23,085 nt of DNA from SXXH01 sp041165735 (GCA_046341775.1 JBKDQQ010000089.1:1-23085), one strand, 5' to 3'. Counted from the first letter of the stretch, positions 8,487 through 17,364 are shown. Notes: generated by a model from the letters alone, not told the origin. A program made the numbers and translations.

Positions 8487-11400
8487 TGCGCGTCAAGCTC
8501 GCCTCGGCGTTCCTCGTCCTCGCGCCGCTCCCCCCGCTGCACGCGCAGGACCGCTCCGGCGGCACGGGCGAGGTGCGCTACTCGCCCGCGGTGGCCGCGG
8601 CCTCGGACGAACCCGAGCGCGTGGCGGCGACCTTCAAGCTGCGCGAGGGCTACGCCGCCAGCGCCTTCGCCGCCGAGCCGATGCTGGCGCATCCGGTGTG
8701 CTTCTGGATCGCGCGCGACGGCAAGGTCTACGTGGCGGAGACCTTCCGCCACCACGCGGGCGTGACCGACATCCGCGACCACATGGATTGGCTCGAGGAC
8801 GACCTGGCCGCGCGTTCCGTCGAGGACCGCGTCGCCATGTTCAAGAAGCACCTGGGCGACAAGTTCCCCTCGTTCGAGTCGGAACACGAACGCGTCAAGG
8901 TGCTGGTCGACGACGACGGCGACCGCAAGGCCGACCGGCACGCCGTGTACGCCGACGGCTTCCGCGAGGCGGCCGACGGCATCGCGGCGGGCTTGTTCGA
9001 GCACGAAGGCTCCGTCTGGTACGCGTGCGTGCCGAAGATGTGGAAGCTCGCCGACACCGACGGCGACCTCGTGGCCGACCGGCGCGAGGTCCAGAGCGAC
9101 GGCTGGGGGATCCGCGTGGCCTTGCTCGGCCACGACATGCACGGCATCCAGCTCGGCCCGGACGGGATGCTGTACTGGTCGATCGGCGACCGCGGGTTCA
9201 AGGTGGTGAACAAGGAAGGCGTGCTGCTCGACAGTCCGTTCACGGGCGCCGTGCTGCGCTCGAACCTCGACGGCTCGAACCTCGAGGTGTACGCGACGGG
9301 CTTGCGCAACCCGCAGGAGCTGTGCTTCGACGACCACGGCAACCTGTGGACGGGCGACAACAACTCCGACGGCGGCGACAAGGCGCGCTGGGTGCACGTG
9401 GTCGAGGCAGGCGAAACCGGCTGGCGCCAAGCCTACCAGTGGATCAAGGAGCCCAACCTGCGCGGCCCGTGGAACGACGAGCGTCTGTGGCTGCCGAGCT
9501 TCGCTGGCCAGGCAGCCTACATCGTCCCGCCGCGCGCCAACATCGGCAACGGCCCCTCGGGCCTCGCGTGCTATCCGGGCACCGGCCTCGATCCGCTCGA
9601 CGCGCCTGACAAGTATTCTGGACGCTTCTTCCTGTGCGACTTCGTCGGCGCGGCCGAGTGGAGCGGCGTGCTGACCTTCGGGGTGGTGCCGGAGGGCTCG
9701 AGCTACACGCCCACGCCCGTCGAGCGCTTCGCGTGGGGCCCGCTGGCCACCGACTGCGACTTCGGCCTCGATGGCGGCTTGTACATCAGCGACTGGGTCG
9801 CCGGATGGAACAAGACCGGCAAGGGGCGCTTGTGGCGGGTCGCCAAGGAAGGGACGCACCTCGATCCGCTCGTGGTGGAGACCGGCTCGATCCTCAAGGC
9901 GGGCATGCGCGGCCGCCAACTCGACGAACTGGCGCGGCTGCTGGGCCACGCCGACCGGCGCGTGCGCCAGGACGCGCACTTCGAACTGGCGCGGCGCGGC
10001 GCGGAAGGCGAAGCCGCGCTGGCGCGCGTCGCGGGCGACGCCAACGCGCCCAGCTTGGCGCGACTGCACGCGATCTGGGGCCTCGGCATCCGGCTCGGCG
10101 CCAGCGGGCGTCCCGACCTCGACGCGCTCGCCGCGTCCATGGGACTCGACGCCCTCGCCGCCGGCCCCGGCGCGGAGGTGCGCGCGCAGGCTCTGCGCGT
10201 GCTGGGCGATCGGCGCGTCGCCGGAGCCGCCGAGGATTGGTACCGCCGCGGCTTGTCGGACGCCTCGCCGCGCGTGCGCTTCCACGCAGCCATCGCCTTG
10301 GCGCGCATCGGGAGCTCCTTGGGCGCGCGCGCGGCGGTGGCGCGCATCGCCGACCTCGGCGAGGGCGATCCGGTGCTGCGGCATGCGTACACCTACGCCG
10401 TCTGGAGCGGCTCGACGCTCGAGGAGCTGCGCGCCCTCGCGACGCACGAATCGGTCGATGCGCGCGTCGCGGGCGTGGTCGCGCTGCGGCGTCGCGGACA
10501 AGGCGGTCTGGGCGGCTTCCTCGCCGACACGCACTGGCGCGTCGTGGCGGAGGCCGCACGCGCCATCTACGACGAGCATCGTCCGGCGGAGCTGCCGGCG
10601 CTGGCGGCGCTGCTCGAACGACCCGACCTGCTCGCGCTGGATGTGCGGGTGCCCGTGTCGAACGCGCCGGACGCCTTCCTCGCCGGCAACGGCCTGGTGC
10701 GGCGCGCCTTGCACGCCAATTGGCGCCTCGGCGGAGCGGCCGAAGCACGCCGCGTGGCCGACTTCGCCGCGCGCGTGGACGCGCCCGAGGCGCATCGGCG
10801 CACGGCGCTCGCCTTGCTCGCTGGTTGGTGCGAGCCCCCGAACCTCGACCCCTTCCACGGCGAGCACATGCCGCGCGGCGCGCGCGAGCCCGCCCTGGTC
10901 GCGGGTGTCGCCGCGCGCCTCGCGTCGTCCTTCGAGAGCGCCTCGGCCGAGCTGCGGCGCGAGTGGCTGGCCCTGGCGCGGCGGCAGGACGCGCGCGAGC
11001 TGGCGCCGCTCGCCGAACGCTGGGCGCGCGACGCGAAGGAAGAGCCGCGCTTGCGCGCGGACGCGCTGCGCGCCTTGGGCGCGTTCGCGCCGCAGACCCT
11101 GGTCGAAACCCTGCGCGCGACGCTCTTCGATCCCGACTCGCTCGTGCGCGCGGCGGCGCTCGAGACGCTCGTGGCCGCGCGACCCGAGGAGGCGCCCAAG
11201 CTCCTCGAAGGAGCGCTCTCCGGATCCGTCGCCGAACGCCGCGTGGCCTACGCGGGCCTCGCGCGCCTCGCCGACGAGGCCTCGGCGGCGCTGCTCGCGC
11301 GCGAACTCGCCAAGCTCGACGCCGGCCTCGTGCCTCACGAAGCGGGCCTCGACCTCGTGCTGGCCTGCGAACGGCGCGGCGGCGAGCTCTTCGCCGGCAA

Positions 11401-11914
11401 GCTCGCCGCGCGGGCCGAACCGCGCGCCGCGGATCCGCGACTCGCGCGCTACCTCGACTCGCTGCACGGCGGCGACGCGGCGCGCGGACGGCAGGTCTTC
11501 CGCGGCAAGAGCGAGCTCGAGTGCCTGCGCTGCCACGTCGCCGAAGGAGCCGAAGGCGGCGTCATCGGTCCGAACCTCGCGGGACTGTCCTTGCGCGCCA
11601 CGCGCTACGACGCGCTGGAGTCGATCTGCGACCCCAACCGCCGCTTCGCGCCCGGCTACCAAGGCACGGTCGTCTTCCGCCACGACGGTCCGCCCGTGGA
11701 GGGCGTCGTGCTGGAGGAGACGGCCGAACTGCTGCGGCTGCGCACCGCCGACGGCGCGCTGGTCGAAGTCGCGCGGGCGGAGATCGAAGGCGCCAAGCCC
11801 GGCGTCTCGTCGATGCCCGACAACTTGTGCGAGCACATCTCGCGCGAGGAGATGCGCGACCTCGTCGAGTACCTGATGACCCTGCCGGCGCCCGAGCCGG
11901 CGCAGAAGCAATGA
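8486..11914 (+). CDS. PVC-type membrane-bound dehydrogenase with HEAT repeats and C-terminal heme-binding domain
   Basis: 1142 residues. Signal peptide about 1-20 (MRVKLASAFLVLAPLPPLHA). Residues about 45-460 match the planctomycete PVC dehydrogenase beta-propeller: FKLREGY, KVYVAETFRHH, VDDDGDRKADR, ATGLRNPQELCFDDHGNLWTG, DCDFGLDGGLYISDW, GRLWRV. Such domains resemble soluble glucose dehydrogenase quinoproteins. Residues about 480-985 are Ala/Leu/Arg-rich HEAT-like helices. Residues 993-1142 hold the PVC heme-binding domain with CLRCH (1013-1017) for covalent c-type heme, followed by GPNLAG and a late SSMPDNL whose Met may be an axial ligand. The family is inferred to oxidise carbohydrates or sugar derivatives in the periplasm and pass electrons to the internal cytochrome. 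Start is fixed by TGATG overlap upstream; its stop overlaps the next gene by 4 bp (ATGA). The large opposite-strand frame is a GC mirror. Confidence 0.93.
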   Translation: MRVKLASAFLVLAPLPPLHAQDRSGGTGEVRYSPAVAAASDEPERVAATFKLREGYAASAFAAEPMLAHPVCFWIARDGKVYVAETFRHHAGVTDIRDHMDWLEDDLAARSVEDRVAMFKKHLGDKFPSFESEHERVKVLVDDDGDRKADRHAVYADGFREAADGIAAGLFEHEGSVWYACVPKMWKLADTDGDLVADRREVQSDGWGIRVALLGHDMHGIQLGPDGMLYWSIGDRGFKVVNKEGVLLDSPFTGAVLRSNLDGSNLEVYATGLRNPQELCFDDHGNLWTGDNNSDGGDKARWVHVVEAGETGWRQAYQWIKEPNLRGPWNDERLWLPSFAGQAAYIVPPRANIGNGPSGLACYPGTGLDPLDAPDKYSGRFFLCDFVGAAEWSGVLTFGVVPEGSSYTPTPVERFAWGPLATDCDFGLDGGLYISDWVAGWNKTGKGRLWRVAKEGTHLDPLVVETGSILKAGMRGRQLDELARLLGHADRRVRQDAHFELARRGAEGEAALARVAGDANAPSLARLHAIWGLGIRLGASGRPDLDALAASMGLDALAAGPGAEVRAQALRVLGDRRVAGAAEDWYRRGLSDASPRVRFHAAIALARIGSSLGARAAVARIADLGEGDPVLRHAYTYAVWSGSTLEELRALATHESVDARVAGVVALRRRGQGGLGGFLADTHWRVVAEAARAIYDEHRPAELPALAALLERPDLLALDVRVPVSNAPDAFLAGNGLVRRALHANWRLGGAAEARRVADFAARVDAPEAHRRTALALLAGWCEPPNLDPFHGEHMPRGAREPALVAGVAARLASSFESASAELRREWLALARRQDARELAPLAERWARDAKEEPRLRADALRALGAFAPQTLVETLRATLFDPDSLVRAAALETLVAARPEEAPKLLEGALSGSVAERRVAYAGLARLADEASAALLARELAKLDAGLVPHEAGLDLVLACERRGGELFAGKLAARAEPRAADPRLARYLDSLHGGDAARGRQVFRGKSELECLRCHVAEGAEGGVIGPNLAGLSLRATRYDALESICDPNRRFAPGYQGTVVFRHDGPPVEGVVLEETAELLRLRTADGALVEVARAEIEGAKPGVSSMPDNLCEHISREEMRDLVEYLMTLPAPEPAQKQ

Positions 11915-12882
11915 AGGCCTACTCCATGCCGAACGTCCCCCCTTCGAACGCGGCCCGTTCCATCCGACCCGCGCGCCGCGGCTTCCTGCAAGGTTCCTTG
12001 TGCGCCGCGGCCGCGCTCGCGGTGCCCGCCGTCGCCAAGGCGTCCGCGCCGGCGCGCGCCGAGGAAGGCACCAAGCGCGCCATCGACCCGGATCGACCCG
12101 GAGCCTCTTGCCGCACGAAGTTCGCCGTGAACATCGAGATGTGGGGCTTCGGGGTGCCGACGCTGCACGAGCGCGTGAAGAAGGTCGCCGACCTCGGCTT
12201 CGGCGCCGTCGAGTTCTGGCCGTGGCGCGGGCGCGACCTCGACCTCCTCGCGAAGGCCTGCAAGGACGCCAAGGTCGAGATCATGCAGTTCACGGCTTGG
12301 GGCTTCGTGCCGGGCATGAACGACCCGAAGAACCACGACGACGTGGTCAAGGAGATCGCCGCCTCGTGCGAGACCGCCAAGCGCCTCGGCGCGCCGATGA
12401 TGACGGTCGTGGCGGGCAACGACATCCCCGGCATGGACCAGCGGCAGATGCACGCCAACGTGATCGAGGCGCTCAAGCGCTGCGCGCCGGTCGCCGAGAA
12501 GGCGGGCGTGACGCTGATCCTCGAGCCGATGAACATCCGCGTCGACCACAAGGGCCACTGCCTGTACGGTTCGGCGCCGGCCATCGCCATCTGCAAGGCG
12601 GTCGGATCGCCCTTCGTGAAGATCAACTGGGACCTCTACCACATGCACATCAGCGAAGGCGACTTGTGCGGGCACATGCGCGAGGGGTTCGAGCACGTCG
12701 GCTACTTCCAGTTGGCCGACCATCCGGGCCGCAACGAGCCGGGCACGGGCGAGATCCACTACAACCGCGTGCTCAAGGAGGCGTGGAACCTCGGCTACCG
12801 CGGCGGCGTGGGGCTCGAGTGCAGCCCGCTCGAGGGCGAACTGCAGGCCGCCCGGCGCGTGGCGGCCGCCGACGTGTGGTGA
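11911..12882 (+). CDS. Tat-exported hydroxypyruvate isomerase-like protein
   Basis: 323 residues. Residues about 20-45 carry a Tat signal (RRGFLQGS, then an Ala-rich core ending AKASA). The mature part is a TIM barrel of the hydroxypyruvate isomerase (Hyi) branch: FAVNIEMWG near the start, LILEPMN with a catalytic-type Glu, NWDLYHMHISEGD, QLADHPGRNEPGTGEI and GLECSP with the second Glu. These are the metal-binding and catalytic positions of the family, which interconverts hydroxypyruvate and tartronate semialdehyde or related ketose/aldose pairs. Export is unusual for Hyi itself but common for planctomycete paralogues, so another substrate is likely. The ATG overlaps the stop of the PVC dehydrogenase gene (ATGA), placing it as third gene of the operon. 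A nearby ATG a few codons in would also keep the Tat motif. Confidence 0.9.
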   Translation: MKAYSMPNVPPSNAARSIRPARRGFLQGSLCAAAALAVPAVAKASAPARAEEGTKRAIDPDRPGASCRTKFAVNIEMWGFGVPTLHERVKKVADLGFGAVEFWPWRGRDLDLLAKACKDAKVEIMQFTAWGFVPGMNDPKNHDDVVKEIAASCETAKRLGAPMMTVVAGNDIPGMDQRQMHANVIEALKRCAPVAEKAGVTLILEPMNIRVDHKGHCLYGSAPAIAICKAVGSPFVKINWDLYHMHISEGDLCGHMREGFEHVGYFQLADHPGRNEPGTGEIHYNRVLKEAWNLGYRGGVGLECSPLEGELQAARRVAAADVW

Positions 12883-12920
12883 CGGACCGCTCTCCGCTCC
12901 CCGCCGAGGGTCCGCGCGCA

Positions 12921-12926
12921 TAGGAT
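12921..12926 (+). promoter_or_regulatory. Possible -10 hexamer TAGGAT
   Basis: TAGGAT lies 37 nt before the ATG at 12964 and is followed after 1 nt by a strong hairpin. It is the same distance from its ATG as TAGACT (19061) and TAGAGT (22425) are from theirs (39 and 40 nt). No -35 match is seen. Confidence 0.35.
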
Positions 12927-12927
12927 C

Positions 12928-12959
12928 AGGGGGCGCACGCCGCGCGGCGCGCGCCCCCT
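12928..12959 (+). promoter_or_regulatory. Strong GC hairpin ending 4 nt before the DUF1549/DUF1553 gene start
   Basis: AGGGGGCGC (12928-12936) pairs exactly with GCGCCCCCT (12951-12959), and the interior GCCGCGCGGC is itself self-complementary. The hairpin occupies the place where a ribosome-binding site would be for the ATG at 12964. It may be the terminator of the upstream operon (46 nt after its stop) or a translation-limiting leader structure of the downstream gene. Confidence 0.6.
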
Positions 12960-12963
12960 GCGC

Positions 12964-15873
12964 ATGCACCTCGCCACGCTGCTCCTCGCCACGATGCTGC
13001 TCGTAGCCGCCGCCGGGCGGGCGACGCCGACCGTGGAGGGCGTCGACTTCGCGCGCGAGGTCGCGCCGATCCTGTCGGCGAACTGCATCGAGTGCCACGG
13101 CGCCGAGAAGCAGAAGGGCGGACTGCGGCTCGACACGCGCGACGGCTTGCTCGCGTCGGTCGTGCCGGGCGACGCGGCCGCCAGCGGCTTGCACGAGCGC
13201 CTCGTCGCGACCGACCTCGACGAGCGCATGCCGCTCGACCGCCCGCCGCTCGCGGCGAGCGAGATCGAAGCCGTGGCGCGCTGGATCGCCGCGGGAGCGC
13301 GCGTGCCCGACGACTGGGGAGGTGCGCAAGGCGCCTCGACGCACTGGGCCTATCGTCCGCTGGCGCGCGACGAACGCCTCGCCGGGCTCGCGAACCCGAT
13401 CGACGCGGCGGTGGACGCGGCGCTCGAGGCGCGCGGGCTGCGGCCCGCTCCGCGGGCGGACGAACGCACGCTGGTGCGCCGCTTGAGCCTCGACCTGCGC
13501 GGCCTGCCACCGACGCCCGAGGAGGTCGAGGAGCATCTCGCCGACCGGCGCACGGACAAGTGGGAGCGACTCGTGTCCAAATGGCTGGACAGCGTCGCGC
13601 ACGCCGAGCGCATGGCGCAATGGTGGCTGGACCTCGCGCGCTACGCCGACACGAACGGCTACGAGAAGGACGACCGACGCGACAACTGGCGCTGGCGCGA
13701 CGTCGTGATCGATGGCTTCGCGCGCAACCAGCCCTTCGACGAGTTCACCATCGAGCAACTGGCGGGCGACCTGCTGCCCGAGCCGACGCTCGAACAGCGG
13801 CTCGCCAGCGGCTTCCACCGCAACACGCTGGTCAACCTCGAAGGCGGCGTCGATCCCGAGGAGTTCCGCGCCGCCGCCATCGTCGACCGCGTCGGCACCA
13901 CGGCGACCGTGTGGCTCGGATCGACGATCGCGTGCGCGCAGTGCCACAACCACAAGCACGATCCGTTCTCGCAGCGCGAGTACTACCAGCTCTACGCCTT
14001 CTTCGACCGCACGGTGGAGACGGGCGCCTCGCTCGAGCCGCGCATCGCCGCGCCGACGCGCGAGCAATCGCGCCTGCTCGCCGCGGCCGAGGAGCGCCTC
14101 GCCGCGGTGCGCGCCGAGCTCGACGCCGCCGCCCCCGCGCTCGAGGCGGAGTACGCCGCGTGGGAGAGGGCGCGCCAACTCGAGCTGCAATTCAGCTCCG
14201 AAGGCCCGCCGGAGATCGGCGCGTGGACGATCTTCGGACCCGTGGCCGACGACGGACGGCGCTCGCTGGCGCGCGAGTTGGGCCTCGTCGAGGGCGCGCC
14301 GCGCGCGCTGGAACTGGAAGGCGCTGGCTTGCCGGAGGGCAGGCACGCGCTGCCCCTTGGCGGGGCGAGCGCCGTGTACGTGCTCGAGGCGCGCTCCTGG
14401 CGCAAGGGCAAGGGCCTGCTGCGCTTGTCCGCCGACGACCGCGTGCGCGCCTGGATCGACGGCCGATTGGTGCTCGAGGACGCGCACTGGGATGCGCTCG
14501 ACGCGCCGCGCCACGCGATCCCCTTCGAGCAGTCGAACGGCGCGCATTCGATCGTGGTCGAGGTCTGGAACGACGGCGGCGCGGGCGGCTTCCTCGGCGA
14601 GCTCGAGCTCGAGGGCCCGGCGGGCCTGCCGCAGTCCATCGCGCGCCTGCTGGTGAAGTCGGATCGGAGCCCGGAGGAACGCGCATTGCTGCGGACTTGG
14701 CACCGCGCCCACGCCGCGCCGGCGGCGGCCGCGCTGGATGCGCGCGTGGCGCAGGCCGAAGGCGCGCTGGCCGAAGCGCGCGCGCGGATCCCGCTGGCGC
14801 TCGTCATGCAGGACGCGCCCGAGCCGCGCACCACGCGCATCCACGCGAAGGGCGACCATCGTTCGCCGGGCGACGCCGTCGAAGCGGGCGTGCCGCAAGT
14901 CCTGCCGCCCCTGCCCGGAGGCGCGGGACGCACGCGGCTCGACCTCGCGCGCTGGTTGGTGTCGGGCGACAACCCGCTCGTGGCGCGCGTCGTCGTCAAC
15001 CGTGTCTGGGCGCTGGCCTTCGGCGAGGGCCTCGTCGCCACGCTCGACGACTTCGGGACGCGCGGCGACCTTCCCACGCACCCCGCGCTCCTCGACGAGT
15101 TGGCCGCGCGCTTCGTCGCGGGCGGCTGGAACCTGCGCGAACTATGGACGCTGATCGCCACCAGCGAGGCTTGGCGTCGCGAATCGCGCGTGGAGCCGCG
15201 CGCCTTGGAGCTCGATCCGCGCAACGCCTGGCTGGCGCGCGCCTCGCGTCCGCGCCTGGCGGTCGAGACCCTGCGCGACGCGCAGCTCGCCATGGCCGGC
15301 CTGCTGTCGGAGAAGGTCGGAGGCCCCGGCGTGATGCCGCCCCAGCCCGAGGGCGTGTGGGCGCCCGTCTACAGCGACGACCGCTGGACGACGGCGGAGG
15401 GCGAGGATCGCTTCCGGCGCGGCCTGTACACCTTCTGGAAGCGCTCGTCGCCCTACGCGACCTTCATGGCCTTCGACGCGCCCAGCCGCGAGGCGAGCTG
15501 CACGCGGCGCGACCGCACGAACACGCCGCTGCAGGCGCTGGCCTTGCTGAACGATCCGGCCTTCGTGGAATGCGCGGCGGGACTCGCGGCGCGCGTGCTG
15601 CGCGAAGCCGGGGACGACCGCGCGCGCGCCGAGCGCATGTGGCTGGTGGTCGTGTCAAGGAAACCGGACAACGTCGAGCTGGAGTCCACGTTGCGCCTGC
15701 TGGCCTTGGAACGCGGACGCGCGCTGGCGGATCCCGCGGGGGCGGCGCGCCTCCTCGAGGCGAATCGCCACGCGCTGCGCGGAGCGGAGGAGGCGCCGCC
15801 CGCCGAGCTCGCGGCGTGGCTGGTGGTGGCGAACATGCTGCTCAACCTCGACGAAGCGGTGGTGCGCGGATGA
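12964..15873 (+). CDS. PSCyt1 / DUF1549 / DUF1553 exported cytochrome-like protein
   Basis: 969 residues. Signal peptide about 1-20. Residues 28-115 are the planctomycete cytochrome C domain (PSCyt1) with CIECH at 41-45 and the family's KQKGGLRLD. Residues about 145-350 are DUF1549 (PSCyt2): LDLRGLPPTPEEV, WWLDLARYADTNGYEKD, FTIEQLAGDLLP, and a second heme-type motif CAQCH (324-328) in a CHNHKHDPF context. Residues about 365-410 are probably coiled coil. Residues about 415-555 are a beta-rich insert starting GAWTIFGP. Residues about 655-935 are DUF1553 (PSD1), with NPLVARVVVNRVW, FGTRGDLPTHP, SCTRRDRTNTPLQALALLNDP. The biochemical role is unknown; two CxxCH motifs suggest electron transfer. 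The start is the only one giving a signal peptide but has no Shine-Dalgarno. The stop overlaps the DUF1501 gene start by 4 bp, the standard pairing in planctomycetes. Confidence 0.93.
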   Translation: MHLATLLLATMLLVAAAGRATPTVEGVDFAREVAPILSANCIECHGAEKQKGGLRLDTRDGLLASVVPGDAAASGLHERLVATDLDERMPLDRPPLAASEIEAVARWIAAGARVPDDWGGAQGASTHWAYRPLARDERLAGLANPIDAAVDAALEARGLRPAPRADERTLVRRLSLDLRGLPPTPEEVEEHLADRRTDKWERLVSKWLDSVAHAERMAQWWLDLARYADTNGYEKDDRRDNWRWRDVVIDGFARNQPFDEFTIEQLAGDLLPEPTLEQRLASGFHRNTLVNLEGGVDPEEFRAAAIVDRVGTTATVWLGSTIACAQCHNHKHDPFSQREYYQLYAFFDRTVETGASLEPRIAAPTREQSRLLAAAEERLAAVRAELDAAAPALEAEYAAWERARQLELQFSSEGPPEIGAWTIFGPVADDGRRSLARELGLVEGAPRALELEGAGLPEGRHALPLGGASAVYVLEARSWRKGKGLLRLSADDRVRAWIDGRLVLEDAHWDALDAPRHAIPFEQSNGAHSIVVEVWNDGGAGGFLGELELEGPAGLPQSIARLLVKSDRSPEERALLRTWHRAHAAPAAAALDARVAQAEGALAEARARIPLALVMQDAPEPRTTRIHAKGDHRSPGDAVEAGVPQVLPPLPGGAGRTRLDLARWLVSGDNPLVARVVVNRVWALAFGEGLVATLDDFGTRGDLPTHPALLDELAARFVAGGWNLRELWTLIATSEAWRRESRVEPRALELDPRNAWLARASRPRLAVETLRDAQLAMAGLLSEKVGGPGVMPPQPEGVWAPVYSDDRWTTAEGEDRFRRGLYTFWKRSSPYATFMAFDAPSREASCTRRDRTNTPLQALALLNDPAFVECAAGLAARVLREAGDDRARAERMWLVVVSRKPDNVELESTLRLLALERGRALADPAGAARLLEANRHALRGAEEAPPAELAAWLVVANMLLNLDEAVVRG

Positions 15874-17297
15874 AGGGCGGCGCATCATGGTCGCGTCGCG
15901 AGCTGCTGCGCGCCGGAGGCGCGGGTCTCGGCGCCATGGCGCTGCACGCCCTGCTGGCGGAGCGCGCAGCCGCGCGCGGCGAGGGCTCGACGACGGCGCC
16001 GTCGCCGCACCACGCGCCGCGGGCGAGGCGCGTGGTCCACCTGCACATGGCGGGCGCGCCCTCGCAGCTCGATCTGTTCGATCCCAAGCCGAAGCTGCGG
16101 GAGCTGGACGGCCAACCCGTGCCCGCGAGCTACCTCGCGGGCGAGCGCTTCGCCTTCAGCAAGGGCCACCCCAAGCTGCTCGGTTCGCCCTTCGAGTTCG
16201 CGCGCCACGGCGAATCCGGGGCCGAGTTCTCCGCGCTGCTGCCGCACCTCGCCAAGCAGGCCGACCGGCTGCTGGTGGCGCGCTCGATGCGCACGACGCA
16301 GTTCAACCACGCGCCCGCGCAGATCTACATGGCGAGCGGCCACGAGCGCATCGGACGCCCGAGCTTCGGCAGTTGGACCTCCTACGGACTCGGCGCCGCC
16401 AACCGCGACCTGCCCGCCTACTGCGTGCTGCTCTCGGGCCGCTACGGCCCCGACGGCGGCGCGAGCTTGTGGTCGAGCGGCTTCCTGCCGACGGTGCACC
16501 AAGGCGTGCGCCTGCGCGGCGAGGGCGCGCCCGTGCTGCACCTCGAGGATCCCGAGGGCCTCTCGCGCGAGTCGCGGCGCGCGCAGCTCGACACGCTGGC
16601 GGAATTGAACGCGCGCCGTCGCGACGCGGTCGGCGATCCCGAGATCGCCACGCGCATGGCGCAGTACGAACTCGCCTGGCGCATGCAGACGAGCGTGCCG
16701 GAGCTGGCCGATCTGTCGCGCGAAAGCGCCGCGACGCTCGCGCGCTACGGCGCCGAGCCCGGACGCAGGAGCTTCGCCAACAACTGCCTCCTGGCGCGCC
16801 GCCTGCTCGAGCGCGGCGTGCGCTTCGTGCAGCTCTACCACTGGGGCTGGGATTCGCACGGCACCGGCCCGGACGACGACTTGACGACCTCGCTGCCGCG
16901 GCGCGCCCTCGAGACCGACCGGCCGAGCGCGGCGCTGCTCGAAGACCTGGCGCAGTCGGGGCTGCTCGAGGACACCTTGTTCGTGTGGGGCGGCGAATTC
17001 GGGCGCACGCCCATGAACGAGGAGCGCAACGGCAGCAAGTTCCTCGGCCGCGACCACCACCCGCACGCCTTCACGCTGCTGCTTTCCGGCGGCGGCTTGA
17101 AGACCGGCCAGACCTGGGGCGCGACCGACGAGCTCGGCTACCGGGTCGTCGCCGATCCCGTGTCCGTGCACGACCTGCACGCCACCCTGCTGCATTGCCT
17201 CGGTTTCGACCACGAGAAGCTCGTCCACCGCAGCCAGGGCCGCGACTTCCGCCTGACGGACGTCGAGGGCGAGGTCGTGCGCGGCTGGTTGGCGTGA
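15870..17297 (+). CDS. Tat-exported DUF1501 protein
   Basis: 475 residues. Residues 1-35 carry a Tat signal (SRRELLRAGGAGLGAMAL). The rest is DUF1501, a family with an alkaline phosphatase/sulfatase-like fold: VVHLHMAGAPSQLDLFDPKP near residue 55, RTTQFNHAPAQIYMASG, YHWGWDSHGT, VWGGEFGRTPMNE, GRDHHPHAFTLLLSGGG and HDLHATLLHCLG. The conserved Asp/His set could bind metal, but no enzymatic activity has been firmly assigned to the family as far as I know. It is coupled by ATGA overlap to the DUF1549/DUF1553 gene, with which it almost always occurs; they are inferred to form one extracytoplasmic functional unit. Tandem hairpins follow the stop codon. Confidence 0.94.
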   Translation: MKGGASWSRRELLRAGGAGLGAMALHALLAERAAARGEGSTTAPSPHHAPRARRVVHLHMAGAPSQLDLFDPKPKLRELDGQPVPASYLAGERFAFSKGHPKLLGSPFEFARHGESGAEFSALLPHLAKQADRLLVARSMRTTQFNHAPAQIYMASGHERIGRPSFGSWTSYGLGAANRDLPAYCVLLSGRYGPDGGASLWSSGFLPTVHQGVRLRGEGAPVLHLEDPEGLSRESRRAQLDTLAELNARRRDAVGDPEIATRMAQYELAWRMQTSVPELADLSRESAATLARYGAEPGRRSFANNCLLARRLLERGVRFVQLYHWGWDSHGTGPDDDLTTSLPRRALETDRPSAALLEDLAQSGLLEDTLFVWGGEFGRTPMNEERNGSKFLGRDHHPHAFTLLLSGGGLKTGQTWGATDELGYRVVADPVSVHDLHATLLHCLGFDHEKLVHRSQGRDFRLTDVEGEVVRGWLA

Positions 17298-17310
17298 GGC
17301 CCGTCGGATC

Positions 17311-17364
17311 GGCGGCCGCGCCGCCCAAGGTCGGCGAATCGCCGCTTGGCGCGGGACTTGCGCC
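17311..17364 (+). terminator. Run of three GC hairpins after the DUF1501 gene
   Basis: GGCGGC/GCCGCC at 17311-17325 (loop CGC), CGGCG/CGCCG at 17332-17344 (loop AAT, extendable by CAAG/CTTG at 17326-17348 with a 2-nt bulge), and GGCGC/GCGCC at 17348-17364 follow the stop at 17297. The first two are good terminator candidates for the DUF1549/1553-DUF1501 unit. The third could instead belong to the leader of the next gene. No U-tract. Confidence 0.6.

Noticed and set aside
8378..11911. Minus-strand open frame of 1177 codons opposite the PVC dehydrogenase
   Set aside because: Antisense mirror of a high-GC gene; no recognisable protein features, while the plus frame has propeller, HEAT and CxxCH motifs.
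11656..15081. Minus-strand open frame of 1141 codons spanning several plus-strand genes
   Set aside because: It crosses gene boundaries of well-supported plus-strand genes and has only low-complexity basic composition.
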